Shown piece by piece: positions 22,993 through 31,210 of a DNA stretch of 44,926 nt. Location of the stretch: positions 1 to 44,926 of the forward strand of contig CBDFAX010000016.1 of the NCBI GenBank assembly GCA_965245735.1. The letters run 5' to 3'. This DNA is from Abiotrophia sp965245735 (GTDB lineage Bacteria; Bacillota; Bacilli; Lactobacillales; Aerococcaceae). A program made the position numbers and the translations under genes. How positions within the stretch are numbered: position 1 is the stretch's first letter; every line of letters starts with the position of its first letter. Below the pieces are notes generated by a model. The model made no database searches, was not told where the DNA came from, and saw only the letters and a list, made by a program, of their open reading frames with translations.

Positions 22993-23940
22993 TTATTTTT
23001 TGAGATAGCGGTATAGACGAGGACGAACTTGCGCCTGGATAAAGCCTAGGATAGGCGCGAAGAACCCTTGGGGCAATTTACGATTGAGGCGCATCATCAG
23101 CCCCTCCTCCTGCTGGATGTAGGGACCTTGATAGTATCGCTTGAAATCCTCGACCCCAGCCACCTGACTGCCCTCCACCCAAGGACGCTTTGAGGCGAAG
23201 CAAGTCGTAAAGTGTCGTACCACTGGTTGGGTCTTTGCTTCCTCTAATATGGCTTCTGAATAATAATTGACTGGCTGCTTAAAGGCCAACATAGACCGAT
23301 AGTCAAAGTCATAGAAAATCGTCATGGCATTAAAACGCGGATGCACTTGCTTGTAGCGGTCATAGAGTGCCGCATTGAGAATCCCTAAGTCAGCCTGTAG
23401 GACCTTGCCTTGGAATTTTTGAATAATGGCGATGAACTTGTCTTCGATTTTGTCCTGACGCCAAGCATCCAAATCTATCCATAGCACACCCGAGTTAAAC
23501 ATAGGCCGGTCAGCTGGAATACCCAAGACTTGCTTATACTGCTTGTTGAAAGTGTCCGATACCCCCATGACAATAGCCCCATCGAAAGGTGTCTCCACCA
23601 ATTGATCTAGCGAGCCTTTGATGACCGTATCTCCATCTAAATACAGGACCTGGTGGACTGATTCCGGTAGGATAGTCCCCAAGAATAGGCGACCAAATTG
23701 ACTCAAAGATCCCCGGTCTGACTGCAATTCTGCCGGCAAGGTCATATCCTCTAACCACTCAATTGGCGCTTGACCGTATTGGCTAGCTAACTGATCTAAT
23801 TTTACCTTGTTGGCCTGGGTCACGCCATAGCTTAAAATCCAAACGCGCGGCTTTAGGTGAGCATTGGTTTCATAAAGGGAAGCCAATGAAACAGCTAAAA
23901 TATCCACAAAATTATCGCTAATAGCATAGACAATATTCAT
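22993..23940 (-). CDS. Family 8 glycosyltransferase (capsule)
   Basis: 315-residue GT-A retaining transferase. MNIVYAISDNFVDILAVSLASL opens the domain; the DXD motif is in VLYLDGDTVIKGSLDQL (about residue 100), followed by FNSGVLWIDLDAWR and a later ADLGILNAAL (the conserved DQD-like position). This is the LgtC/glycogenin fold that uses UDP-glucose or UDP-galactose in most cases. It is the first sugar transferase after the regulatory genes cpsBCD, the place usually held by the membrane priming transferase in streptococcal loci. Confidence 0.92.
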   Translation of the reverse strand: MNIVYAISDNFVDILAVSLASLYETNAHLKPRVWILSYGVTQANKVKLDQLASQYGQAPIEWLEDMTLPAELQSDRGSLSQFGRLFLGTILPESVHQVLYLDGDTVIKGSLDQLVETPFDGAIVMGVSDTFNKQYKQVLGIPADRPMFNSGVLWIDLDAWRQDKIEDKFIAIIQKFQGKVLQADLGILNAALYDRYKQVHPRFNAMTIFYDFDYRSMLAFKQPVNYYSEAILEEAKTQPVVRHFTTCFASKRPWVEGSQVAGVEDFKRYYQGPYIQQEEGLMMRLNRKLPQGFFAPILGFIQAQVRPRLYRYLKK

Positions 23941-24011
23941 TTATTTCTCCCCCCTATCGCAAAATGAACCGATAATTAGACATTACCGGTTCCTTGCTGT
24001 TAAGTTTAGGC

Positions 24012-24737
24012 TTACTCTGCCTTCTTACCATAATTCCCATAGTTCCCGTAAGAACCATAGGCACCGTAGGCACCGTAGGCACCATAGTGGCTTGCCTTGA
24101 CATCCACCTTGTTGAGGACGACGCCCAAGAATTTAGCCCCAGTTTGTTCCAGGCGTTCTTGAATTTTCTTAACGGCACGACGCTTGATGGCGCCGGCTTC
24201 GATAACTAAGATGCTAGCGTCACATTGGTGGGCAATAATCGACGCATCGGTTACCAAGCCCAATGGTGGCGTATCAACAATCACATAGTCATAGTGATGA
24301 CGGCAGACATCGATTAACTCTTGGAAGGACTCACCTTGCAAGAGAGCCGTTGGGTTAGGTGGCACTGGGCCAGATAGGATCATATGTAAGTTAGGCTCTG
24401 TGGTCCCGAAGACAATCTCCTTAACGGTAGCTTCCCCTGCCAAGTAGTGGGTTAAGCCCACCACCTTGGAGCGGATTTTCATCCGGCCGACGAAGACAGA
24501 GTTACGGGTATCCGCATCAATCAAGAGGGTGCGTTTACCTAGGGCAGCTAGGGAAGCTGCAATGTTCATGGCAACCGTGGATTTACCTTCGTTGTCCTTG
24601 GTAGAGGTCACCGCAATGACCTTGAGGTCCTTACCAGAAAAGAGGATGTTAGTCCGGATGGCGTTGTAATATTCTTCGGTCTCTGGGGAAATGAGTTTTT
24701 TGTTTAATTTTGGTTCAACTTGTTCCATAGGATGCAC
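24012..24737 (-). CDS. cpsD: Capsule tyrosine autokinase (BY-kinase, Wze/CpsD)
   Basis: Cytoplasmic bacterial tyrosine kinase, 241 residues, that works with the membrane adaptor encoded next door. Walker A is STKDNEGKST (residues 45-54), Walker A' TLLIDADTR, Walker B YVIVDTPP. The C-terminal tail has seven tyrosines spaced every third residue (HYGAYGAYGAYGSYGNYGNY), the autophosphorylation cluster; at the DNA level it is a short tandem repeat (about 24035-24095). Phosphorylation of this tail tunes polymer length and amount, and CpsB removes the phosphates. The start is ATG 24737 or the second Met at 24728. Six bases separate it from cpsC. Confidence 0.96.
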   Translation of the reverse strand: MHPMEQVEPKLNKKLISPETEEYYNAIRTNILFSGKDLKVIAVTSTKDNEGKSTVAMNIAASLAALGKRTLLIDADTRNSVFVGRMKIRSKVVGLTHYLAGEATVKEIVFGTTEPNLHMILSGPVPPNPTALLQGESFQELIDVCRHHYDYVIVDTPPLGLVTDASIIAHQCDASILVIEAGAIKRRAVKKIQERLEQTGAKFLGVVLNKVDVKASHYGAYGAYGAYGSYGNYGNYGKKAE

Positions 24738-24743
24738 GCCTTT

Positions 24744-25433
24744 CTACTTGTGGTTAGCTTGAGGGACAATCCCCAAGAGAACGAGGCCTAAGCCGTCTTC
24801 CACGTCTTCCGCATAACGCACGCGGTCGTCTAAGAGTTCTCGCACAACAATATAACCTGCTGATAAGAGGAAGCCGAGGGCTGCCGCCAAGAGGGTGTTA
24901 CGGCGAGTTTTTGGTGAAGATTTAATGTTGGTTGATTTGGCTTCTTCCAAGGTAGTCACATCGTTGACCTTGGTGACGCGTTTAATTTGTTCAGAAGCCA
25001 CTTCACGGACACGGTTAGCCAGGTTGCTGGCCTTTTGTGGGTCGCGGTCAGAGACAGAGATGGATAGAATCCGCGTATCACGAGGAGAATCTACCTTAAC
25101 CACACGTTTGAGTTGGCTAGGTGTCATGCTGAGGTTCTCAGAGTTGATGACTTCCGACATAACGGTGTCAGATAGGATAATTTCCTTATAGTCTTTAACC
25201 AGGAAGTTCCCTAACTGCAAGTCTTGAGTGGTGACGGCCTTGTCTTCGGTCTGGTTGACCACATAGACGCGGGTAGTCGATTCGAAGGTTGGCCGAATGA
25301 CTACTAGGTTAACTAATAAGGTCGCAACTGCCAAAACAACAGTAACAAAGACAATAATAAACTTAGCCGCCCAGAGCTTGCGCAGGAGGGCCATTGGATC
25401 AATTTCAACAAATTCTTGGTTCTTAGTTTCCAT
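24744..25433 (-). CDS. cpsC: Capsule chain-length/adaptor protein (Wzd/CpsC)
   Basis: 229-residue Wzz-domain protein. Two helices (AKFIIVFVTVVLAVATLLVNLVVI near residues 18-42 and TLLAAALGFLLSAGYIVV near 180-198) flank an extracellular loop; the C-tail is cytoplasmic and would activate the CpsD kinase. The N-terminal FVEIDPMALLRKLW is the usual entry to the first helix. The gene overlaps the end of cpsB by 11 bases and is followed six bases later by cpsD, the standard order. Confidence 0.95.
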   Translation of the reverse strand: METKNQEFVEIDPMALLRKLWAAKFIIVFVTVVLAVATLLVNLVVIRPTFESTTRVYVVNQTEDKAVTTQDLQLGNFLVKDYKEIILSDTVMSEVINSENLSMTPSQLKRVVKVDSPRDTRILSISVSDRDPQKASNLANRVREVASEQIKRVTKVNDVTTLEEAKSTNIKSSPKTRRNTLLAAALGFLLSAGYIVVRELLDDRVRYAEDVEDGLGLVLLGIVPQANHK

Positions 25434-26166
25434 GGGGGTGTGAACTTCCTTTTCCTATTATTTTTTCAGGGTTGGTGACAAAGAGTCGATGAGCATAGTC
25501 CAAGCCATACTTCTTGGCAACGACCGCGTGAGCCTCCGCCATATGATAGGGGCGGCGCTCTATGCTATGGGCATCGCTGGCGATAATGTCAATCAGACCA
25601 GCATCCAAGAGCTGACGCGCTCGCTTCTTAAGCACCTTATGACGGTCGAAGAGGCCAAGAGGCAAGAGGCTGGCTGCATTAACTTGTATGTAGCAACCCA
25701 ATTTCTTCATTTCCCGCACACGTTCAGGGTGCTTATGGAAGGCATCATAGCGCTCGATATGGGCGATGACCACATCATAGGCCAGTAGCTGGATGGCCCG
25801 AATGGCCCGCACGATTTCCCGATAAGCCAGACCGTAGTCGAACTCCACCAAGACATAGTCACTGCCGGCTAAAGTCAAGATTTGCCCCTGCTCCAACCGG
25901 TCCAGCATACTATTAGAATAGAAGACTTCTGTCCCTAGATGCAGGGTCAAGTCTGGGGCAATCTCTTGGGCTAAGGCCTGGATGGCCTCAAAATGCCTTT
26001 CGATTGTCGCCCGACTGGCTTCGAAGCGGCCCTTTCGTTGGTGGGGCGTGGCGATAATGGTCTTGACGCCTTGCTCATAGGCCTGACTTAGGAGTGCCCG
26101 CGTGTCATCCAGGGTTTGCGCCCCGTCATCCACGCCGTAGAGGACATGACAATGTATATCAATCAT
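25423..26166 (-). CDS. cpsB: Manganese-dependent protein-tyrosine phosphatase (Wzh/CpsB, PHP fold)
   Basis: 247-residue PHP-type phosphatase that dephosphorylates CpsD. Metal-ligand motifs are visible in order: MIDIHCHVLYGVDDGA, TIIATPHQRKGRF, LGTEVFYS, VIAHIERYDAF and IASDAHS. Start ATG at 26166 has AGGGTGG nearby. It is the first gene of the cps operon; the LCP gene that usually precedes it in streptococci lies at the far end of the locus. Confidence 0.96.
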   Translation of the reverse strand: MIDIHCHVLYGVDDGAQTLDDTRALLSQAYEQGVKTIIATPHQRKGRFEASRATIERHFEAIQALAQEIAPDLTLHLGTEVFYSNSMLDRLEQGQILTLAGSDYVLVEFDYGLAYREIVRAIRAIQLLAYDVVIAHIERYDAFHKHPERVREMKKLGCYIQVNAASLLPLGLFDRHKVLKKRARQLLDAGLIDIIASDAHSIERRPYHMAEAHAVVAKKYGLDYAHRLFVTNPEKIIGKGSSHPHGN

Positions 26167-26535
26167 CTTATTTCCACCCTATCCTCTCACTCACTGCCAC
26201 AGGCACACTATTAGTGCGCAATATATCGAACCTATTGTAACATAGCCGCCATCAAAAGTATATAGAACTGTAAAAGTAAATCGTTTTTTTGAACAGATTT
26301 TTTTATCCAATGGAAAACGGCCTAAAAATATGGGCTCTCTGCGCAACTATCCTATGCGCCAACGACGATTCAAAATCCATAAGTCTATTGATTTAGGCCC
26401 TATTAGATCAGGTCAAGCTTTTATGCTGACGCAATCGAAAAGTTAACCACAAATATAAGCAAGTTAACAGTTAAATATGAAGCATTTAATCTTTAAGTAC
26501 ATGTCCAAGAAAAGCACATAACCTAGCCAAAAGAT
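26167..26535 (-). promoter_or_regulatory. Capsule operon upstream region with candidate promoter and operator
   Basis: No gene is visible here. On the minus strand an extended -10, TGTTACAAT, lies at 26234-26242; a good -35 is not apparent. Just downstream is the imperfect palindrome GCGCACTAATAGTGTGC (26203-26219), an operator or start-of-transcript hairpin candidate. It shares CTATTAGTG with the palindrome at 13893-13926. The rest of the region is AT-rich without further recognised elements. Confidence 0.5.
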
Positions 26536-26560
26536 AGAGGCAGAGAAAACCTCTGCCTCT
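26536..26560 (-). terminator. Pullulanase terminator
   Basis: Ten-bp stem AGAGGCAGAG/CTCTGCCTCT, short loop, with a T-rich tail on the minus strand, starting 12 bases past the pullulanase stop. Confidence 0.8.
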
Positions 26561-26571
26561 CATAGTTTGTT

Positions 26572-29500
26572 CTATTGTGCCTCGCGTTCTTTCTTCAAGC
26601 CTAAGCCGACCATGAGGCTACCTAGGCCGGCCATGACCGCTGCCCAGAGACTGAGTGGGGCTTGGCTCTCACCGGTTGCGGGCAGTTGGCCTGCTGGTGC
26701 TTGGGCCACATCGCCGCCAAAACCTCCAAAACCGGCCCGCGCCACAGACAGAGGATCAATTCGGTCTGGCGCCTGATTTTCTTGCTCAGGTTCAGGCTGA
26801 GGCGCTTGATCTGGCTTGGCCTTGATCCGCAAGATCGTCGCCGTTAAGGGTTGCAAGGTGACAGATTCTGCATCATAGGCTACCCCTACCAGATTCGTCA
26901 GGACTTGGGTCCCAGCACGCGCCCCGTCCACCAAGGCTTCCGCCTTATCCAAACCAGGGAAGCGCTCAGGGTTGAAGCGTAGCTTGCGAACCTTGTTATC
27001 CGCGTTGACTACCACCACATAGCGGTCGCCATTAGAATCCACCGCCTGATAGGCAATGACATTGTCGCTATCCGCAATGTCTGGCGACGTCATCATGGTC
27101 ACTTGGTCGGCGATTTCCTTAGCCGTTCCTTTGCGGAAAGCATCGGTAGACTTACGTAGGGCAATCAAGCCGCGAGTGTAGGCCAGCGTGGCTTGGTTAT
27201 GAGGATATCGGCCATCTTCGGCAACCTTACTCCAGTCAAAGCGGTTAATGCTATCGGAAGAATCATAGGAATCGTGAACGAAGTATGGATAGTCGAATGG
27301 CTTGCCCTGCTCATCGACTAAGAGATGGGTCTTATAAGGCGCCTTGTCGTCATCCACCTTATTCTTGTAGGCAGGGTCCAACAATTGCTTGGTCCGCCCC
27401 ATTTCCTGACCGGAATGGATAAATGGCGTCCCTTGGGAGGTCAGAATCATGAGGTTACCCAAACGAATACGTTGATGAATCTCAGCCGCATGGGTCTTAG
27501 GATCCTTCTTGATGGATTGGGCGATAATGTCATGCAGGGTTAAGTTGTCGTGGGCGGCAATGTATTGAATGACGTCGCCCGGTGAATCTGCGATAAAGTT
27601 ACTTGGGTTGGCAATAATATTATTGAAGATTTGGTAGACATTGCGTGGTCCGCCTGTCAAGAAGCGCGGTTGCCCTTCAGATGGGTAGCCGGACTTGAGC
27701 TCGTTACGGATCTCATCGGAGAAGACCGCCACACCGTCAGTCGACCGCATCCAGTCTTGGTCGGCCGCTTGAACAGGATCCCCTTCGTCCCCGACAAAGG
27801 TCCGCCAACCTTCCCCAAGCATGAAGACCTTAGGATTGAGGGCGCTGGCTGCCCGGTAAGCCTGGGCAATGGCTTCAGCATCATGGTCCCCCATCATGTC
27901 GAAGCGGAAGCCGTCCACCTTGAAGGTGTCGGTCCAGTATTTAATAGAATCCACCAGGACCCGACGCGCCATCTTATGGGTAGTCCCTAGACGACCGCCC
28001 CCGAAGCTTTCGCGTGGGCTACCATCAGCATTCATGAAGTGGTAATAACCTGGCTCAATGTCTTCAAAGATATGGGTCTTAGCCGTGTGGTTGTAGACCA
28101 CGTCCATGATAACCCCCATGCCTTGGTCATGGATGGCCTTGATTAATTGCTTGAATTCTTCAATGCGGGCTTGTGGCTTGCTTGGGTCGCTAGCATACAT
28201 ACCGCTGAGACTGAAGTAGGATTGTGGGTCATAACCCCAGTTGTAGTTATTGTTTTGGGTGCTTGGTTGGAGCTCACGCTGAGCACGAGCGCTCTCATTA
28301 GCAAAGTAGTAACTCATGACTGGCAAGAGCTGGATATGGGTTACACCCAATTGCTTGAGATAGCTGAGGCGTTCAGCAAAGGCAGAGAAGGTCCCAAATG
28401 GCGACTTGAGCTGACCTTCTAATTTAGGATCAGAGGTAAAGTCACGGACATGGGCTTCATAGATGACCGCGTCTTCACGCTTCTTGAAGCCTGGAATATT
28501 GGCATAGGATAATTTTGGCCCAATCTTATTTGGATCCACGATAGCTGCCTTAGCCACTTTTTCCTTGGCAGTGGCTTGGTCCCATTTGGCTAAGGACTTA
28601 GCATAAGGGTCTAAGACCAGAACCGACTGACCGCCACGCTCCACTTGGTAGTGGTAGAAGTAACCATCCAAATTCTTGGCTGGCGTGTTTTGCCCATCCA
28701 AGGTCACCGTCCACAGGCCCGTGCTAGCATCCTTAGCTAAAGGCACACGCGCCACCACTTGGTCCGGATTGTCCTTGTCATAGAGGACTGCGGTCACGGC
28801 GTCCGCGCTTGGCGCCCAGAGACGCATAAGGGCGGAACCGTCTGCTTGCAGGGTGGAGCCTAACTCGCCCTGATAGTTATAGAGAGAATCGGTTAGCTTC
28901 CAACCGGTCTGGCTGTTGACTGTCTCGTCATGGTAAGTCAGCTTAAGTGGCGTCCGGCTGACATCCTCTTCAGTAGTCAAAATCAGGCGCTTGTTAGCTG
29001 CGTCGACTTCAATCTTAGTGACTTTGACTGTTTGGCCGGTGTTAGTCGTAACGGCTAGGTCTTGCTGGACTTTGGCTAGGTCCAACTGATCCACTGCCGT
29101 AAAGTTAGCTAGGACTTGGTGTGGCGCCGTCACTTCGGCGCGGGTAATGCGTTCAGATAAGGTCTTAAATGGCGTCGTGTAGACCGTGTCTTCCTCATCA
29201 TGCAGGTAGACTTGCTCATGGTTGGCGCGGTCGCTGAAGCTCATGTCTTTGGTTTGTTTTGAAGTTACTTTGTTCACGAGTAAGAAATGAATGTCCTTTC
29301 CAAGTTCTGTAATCGGTAAATCTAAGTAGCGACCAAAAGGCCCGCTCTGATTGAATTCTAGGGCGCCCTTAGGCCAGTCGCTAGAGGGGTGCTCCACATC
29401 CTTACCCCAGACCCAGAGACCCCAATTGTCATACTGGCCGTCAGCCCGGTGATAGTGGACGCGTAGGCGATTCTTGTTGGCTGGAATTGGCTCTTCCACA

Positions 29501-30333
29501 CTCGCCTGGTAGTTTTCGTCCAACCAGGCTTGTTTCATTTGCGGGTTGGTGATGGCTAGGCTTAGGTCCTCGGTAAACTTCTTGCTGCCATCGTTGACGT
29601 TGTTAAGCAAGTAGTTGATGGCGGTCGCCTGAGGTGTCACCGGCACATCCAGGTAGTAGCCATAAGCCGTCTTCTTGTCTTCTGAGAAGCGCATAGCTCC
29701 AGTTGGCCAGTTGTCAGATGGCGCTTGGACCCCACTTCCCCAGACCCAGGCCCCGATTTCACTAATGTTATCGCTTGGCAACTTAGCAAAATGCATACGG
29801 AAATGCCCCGCCGGAATCTCTGGCGCTTGGTTAGCAGGCGCCACCTGCGGCGCCGCTACTGGGGCAGCAGTAGGGTTGGCGCCTGACTCAGAGGCGGTGG
29901 CTGGTTGGGTGGTCGCTGCTGGCTTGGCGCTATCATTTGGCTTGGCGCTGTCCGCTGGACTGGCACCGTCCGCTGGTTTGGCAGCCTCACTTGCTTGAGT
30001 GCCGGTCGCCGCTTGGCTAGCATCAGCCGGTTTATTGCTGTCAGCTTGGCCCGCCGAAGTGGCTTGGTCAGCTGGCTTGACGTTATCAGCCTGCCCAGCG
30101 TCTGCTTGACCCGCTAGCGCTGGTGTCGCCTGGTTTCCTGCGTCAGAGCTTGGGGTTGGCGCTAACTCACTGCTAGGTGCCGCTTCTTGAGCCTGGCTAG
30201 CAGCTAAGACCTGGGCGCTGCCCGGTAGGAAGTATAAGGTAGTCGCTACTAGGACAGAAGCCACTCCCACACTGAGTTTCTTAATACCATAATGCTCCTG
30301 GCGTCGGACTTGAGTTGATTGCATATCTTTCAT
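26572..30333 (-). CDS. pulA: Cell-wall-anchored pullulanase (GH13, two CBM41, LPATG)
   Basis: 1253-residue surface enzyme hydrolysing alpha-1,6 links in pullulan and glycogen. Order: YSIRK-type signal peptide (YGIKKLSVGVASVLV), Ala/Pro/Asp-rich spacer with repeated KPAD and GQAD blocks (about 46-165), two CBM41 domains (about 170-265 and 288-375, WVWGSGV and WVWGKDV), linker and CBM48-like domain (about 380-590), GH13 barrel (about 600-1030), C-terminal beta domain and LPATG (1217-1221) with hydrophobic stretch and charged tail. Catalytic residues are D812 (GFRFDMMGD), E841 (MLGEGW) and D929 (AAHDN); YNWGYDP is the pullulanase signature. It resembles streptococcal SpuA/PulA, which binds host glycogen. 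Start ATG 30333 follows AGGAGGG. A cre-like site and extended -10 lie upstream. Confidence 0.97.
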   Translation of the reverse strand: MKDMQSTQVRRQEHYGIKKLSVGVASVLVATTLYFLPGSAQVLAASQAQEAAPSSELAPTPSSDAGNQATPALAGQADAGQADNVKPADQATSAGQADSNKPADASQAATGTQASEAAKPADGASPADSAKPNDSAKPAATTQPATASESGANPTAAPVAAPQVAPANQAPEIPAGHFRMHFAKLPSDNISEIGAWVWGSGVQAPSDNWPTGAMRFSEDKKTAYGYYLDVPVTPQATAINYLLNNVNDGSKKFTEDLSLAITNPQMKQAWLDENYQASVEEPIPANKNRLRVHYHRADGQYDNWGLWVWGKDVEHPSSDWPKGALEFNQSGPFGRYLDLPITELGKDIHFLLVNKVTSKQTKDMSFSDRANHEQVYLHDEEDTVYTTPFKTLSERITRAEVTAPHQVLANFTAVDQLDLAKVQQDLAVTTNTGQTVKVTKIEVDAANKRLILTTEEDVSRTPLKLTYHDETVNSQTGWKLTDSLYNYQGELGSTLQADGSALMRLWAPSADAVTAVLYDKDNPDQVVARVPLAKDASTGLWTVTLDGQNTPAKNLDGYFYHYQVERGGQSVLVLDPYAKSLAKWDQATAKEKVAKAAIVDPNKIGPKLSYANIPGFKKREDAVIYEAHVRDFTSDPKLEGQLKSPFGTFSAFAERLSYLKQLGVTHIQLLPVMSYYFANESARAQRELQPSTQNNNYNWGYDPQSYFSLSGMYASDPSKPQARIEEFKQLIKAIHDQGMGVIMDVVYNHTAKTHIFEDIEPGYYHFMNADGSPRESFGGGRLGTTHKMARRVLVDSIKYWTDTFKVDGFRFDMMGDHDAEAIAQAYRAASALNPKVFMLGEGWRTFVGDEGDPVQAADQDWMRSTDGVAVFSDEIRNELKSGYPSEGQPRFLTGGPRNVYQIFNNIIANPSNFIADSPGDVIQYIAAHDNLTLHDIIAQSIKKDPKTHAAEIHQRIRLGNLMILTSQGTPFIHSGQEMGRTKQLLDPAYKNKVDDDKAPYKTHLLVDEQGKPFDYPYFVHDSYDSSDSINRFDWSKVAEDGRYPHNQATLAYTRGLIALRKSTDAFRKGTAKEIADQVTMMTSPDIADSDNVIAYQAVDSNGDRYVVVVNADNKVRKLRFNPERFPGLDKAEALVDGARAGTQVLTNLVGVAYDAESVTLQPLTATILRIKAKPDQAPQPEPEQENQAPDRIDPLSVARAGFGGFGGDVAQAPAGQLPATGESQAPLSLWAAVMAGLGSLMVGLGLKKEREAQ

Positions 30334-30377
30334 AGTTCTGATATCCCTCCTGTATTATAATGCGCTTTCATTATTTT

Positions 30378-30386
30378 ATTATAGCA
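30378..30386 (-). promoter_or_regulatory. Pullulanase promoter (extended -10)
   Basis: Minus-strand TGCTATAAT. No good -35 is visible. A second TATAAT at 30354-30359 is too close to the Shine-Dalgarno to be the main one. Confidence 0.6.
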
Positions 30387-30421
30387 TGCTCCACCCTTCT
30401 TTGCTCCTAGCTAGGTCATTT

Positions 30422-30435
30422 TGTTAACGCTAACA
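30422..30435 (-). promoter_or_regulatory. cre-like operator upstream of pullulanase
   Basis: TGTTAACGCTAACA matches the CcpA cre consensus TGWAANCGNTNWCA at all but one position and is nearly palindromic. It lies about 40 bases upstream of the extended -10. Glucose repression or maltose-type LacI-family control is likely for an alpha-glucan-degrading enzyme. Which regulator binds cannot be told from the site. Confidence 0.65.
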
Positions 30436-30462
30436 AACTTTCTTCCAGCTAAAGAAGGCTCC

Positions 30463-30725
30463 GCCAGTCCATTGTTCTGCCTATCAATGGACTGGCCTCA
30501 CAAAAAACACCCCTAAACCCCTTTTTTGACAGCAAAAGCTTCCAGCTAGTCCATCGTTCCTCCTATCAATGGACTGGCTCATGTCTCCTCCCTGATTTGG
30601 GCCTTTTTGTCAGATTCCTAACCTAACTAGTAGTCCATTAGCTCATGACTTTCGCCTCGTTTCTGCCCCTTTTGCCCGGTTTCTAACCTAGCCAGTGGTC
30701 CACTTTAAAGAGTGGACCACTGGCT
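30463..30725. repeat. Hairpin-repeat cluster 3 (one canonical, two shortened variants, one half unit)
   Basis: Canonical unit at 30690-30725: AGCCAGTGGTCCACT, loop TTAAAG, AGTGGACCACTGGCT, a perfect 15-bp stem. Two variants at 30463-30496 (GCCAGTCCATTG/CAATGGACTGGC, perfect 12-bp stem) and 30544-30579 (AGCTAGTCCAT/ATGGACTGGCT) lack GGT in the left arm and ACC in the right arm, so the deletion is matched on both sides. Their loops are alike (TTCTGCCTAT and TTCCTCCTAT). A half unit is at about 30627-30647. The interval 30436-30765, between the pullulanase promoter and the cupin terminator, holds nothing else recognisable. Confidence 0.88.
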
Positions 30726-30762
30726 CAGGGATTCTGCCTTGTATGTCACCCTTTCACCACAC

Positions 30763-30792
30763 CAAAAAGCCCCTGTCTTCAGGACAGGGGCT
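30763..30792 (-). terminator. Cupin gene terminator
   Basis: Minus strand: AGCCCCTGTC, loop CTGAA, GACAGGGGCT, then TTTTT. It begins eight bases past the cupin stop. Confidence 0.92.
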
Positions 30793-30799
30793 ATCCCAT

Positions 30800-31099
30800 C
30801 TAAGCTTCTGGCGCTAGGTGGGATTTGATGACCATGAGTTCGCTATCTTCGACGGCTTCCAGGGAGTGTACTTCGTGAGGAGCCATGCGAATGATGACAC
30901 CAGGATAGATTTCGGCAGTCTTCTCTTCATCAGAGAAAAGGATCCGCCCTTTGACTGGGACGACGACCACCGTATAAGGGACGTGGTGCTGGCCAATGGC
31001 TTGCCCTGCAGGTAGGACTAGGTGGGTGACTGTCTGGTTAGGCGTCTCCACCAAATGCTCAAAACGTTCAATGTCTGTGCGACCATGATAAACTTTCAT
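30800..31099 (-). CDS. Small single-domain cupin protein
   Basis: 99-residue cupin, cytoplasmic, function unknown. The barrel motifs are GQHHVPYTVVVVPVKGRI (metal-ligand His pair in motif 1) and GVIIRMAPHEVHSLEA (motif 2, with PHEVH). It lacks any second domain; such small proteins bind a metal and a small ligand, some acting as isomerases or dioxygenases and many without known activity. Start ATG at 31099 is chosen because GAGGAG lies eight bases upstream. It is a single-gene unit with its own promoter (31130) and terminator, placed just after the unassigned RNA gene. Confidence 0.88.
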   Translation of the reverse strand: MKVYHGRTDIERFEHLVETPNQTVTHLVLPAGQAIGQHHVPYTVVVVPVKGRILFSDEEKTAEIYPGVIIRMAPHEVHSLEAVEDSELMVIKSHLAPEA

Positions 31100-31129
31100 A
31101 CTTAAGACTCCTCTCAACTACTTTCCTTC

Positions 31130-31138
31130 ATTATAACA
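31130..31138 (-). promoter_or_regulatory. Cupin gene promoter (extended -10)
   Basis: Minus-strand TGTTATAAT, about 30 bases upstream of the start codon. It lies downstream of the RNA gene's terminator, so cupin transcription does not depend on read-through from that RNA. Confidence 0.65.
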
Positions 31139-31168
31139 CAACAAGGCCCGCCACACCCCCAGATAAAC

Positions 31169-31210
31169 AAAAAAACCGCACCGCTTGCGTCGGCGCAAGT
31201 TGGTGTGGTT
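31169..31210 (-). terminator. Terminator of the unassigned RNA
   Basis: Minus strand: a 16-bp stem (AACCACACCAACTTGCG with AACCGCACCGCTTGCG as its opposite-arm complement, one bulge) closed by a four-base loop and followed by seven T's. Confidence 0.92.
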
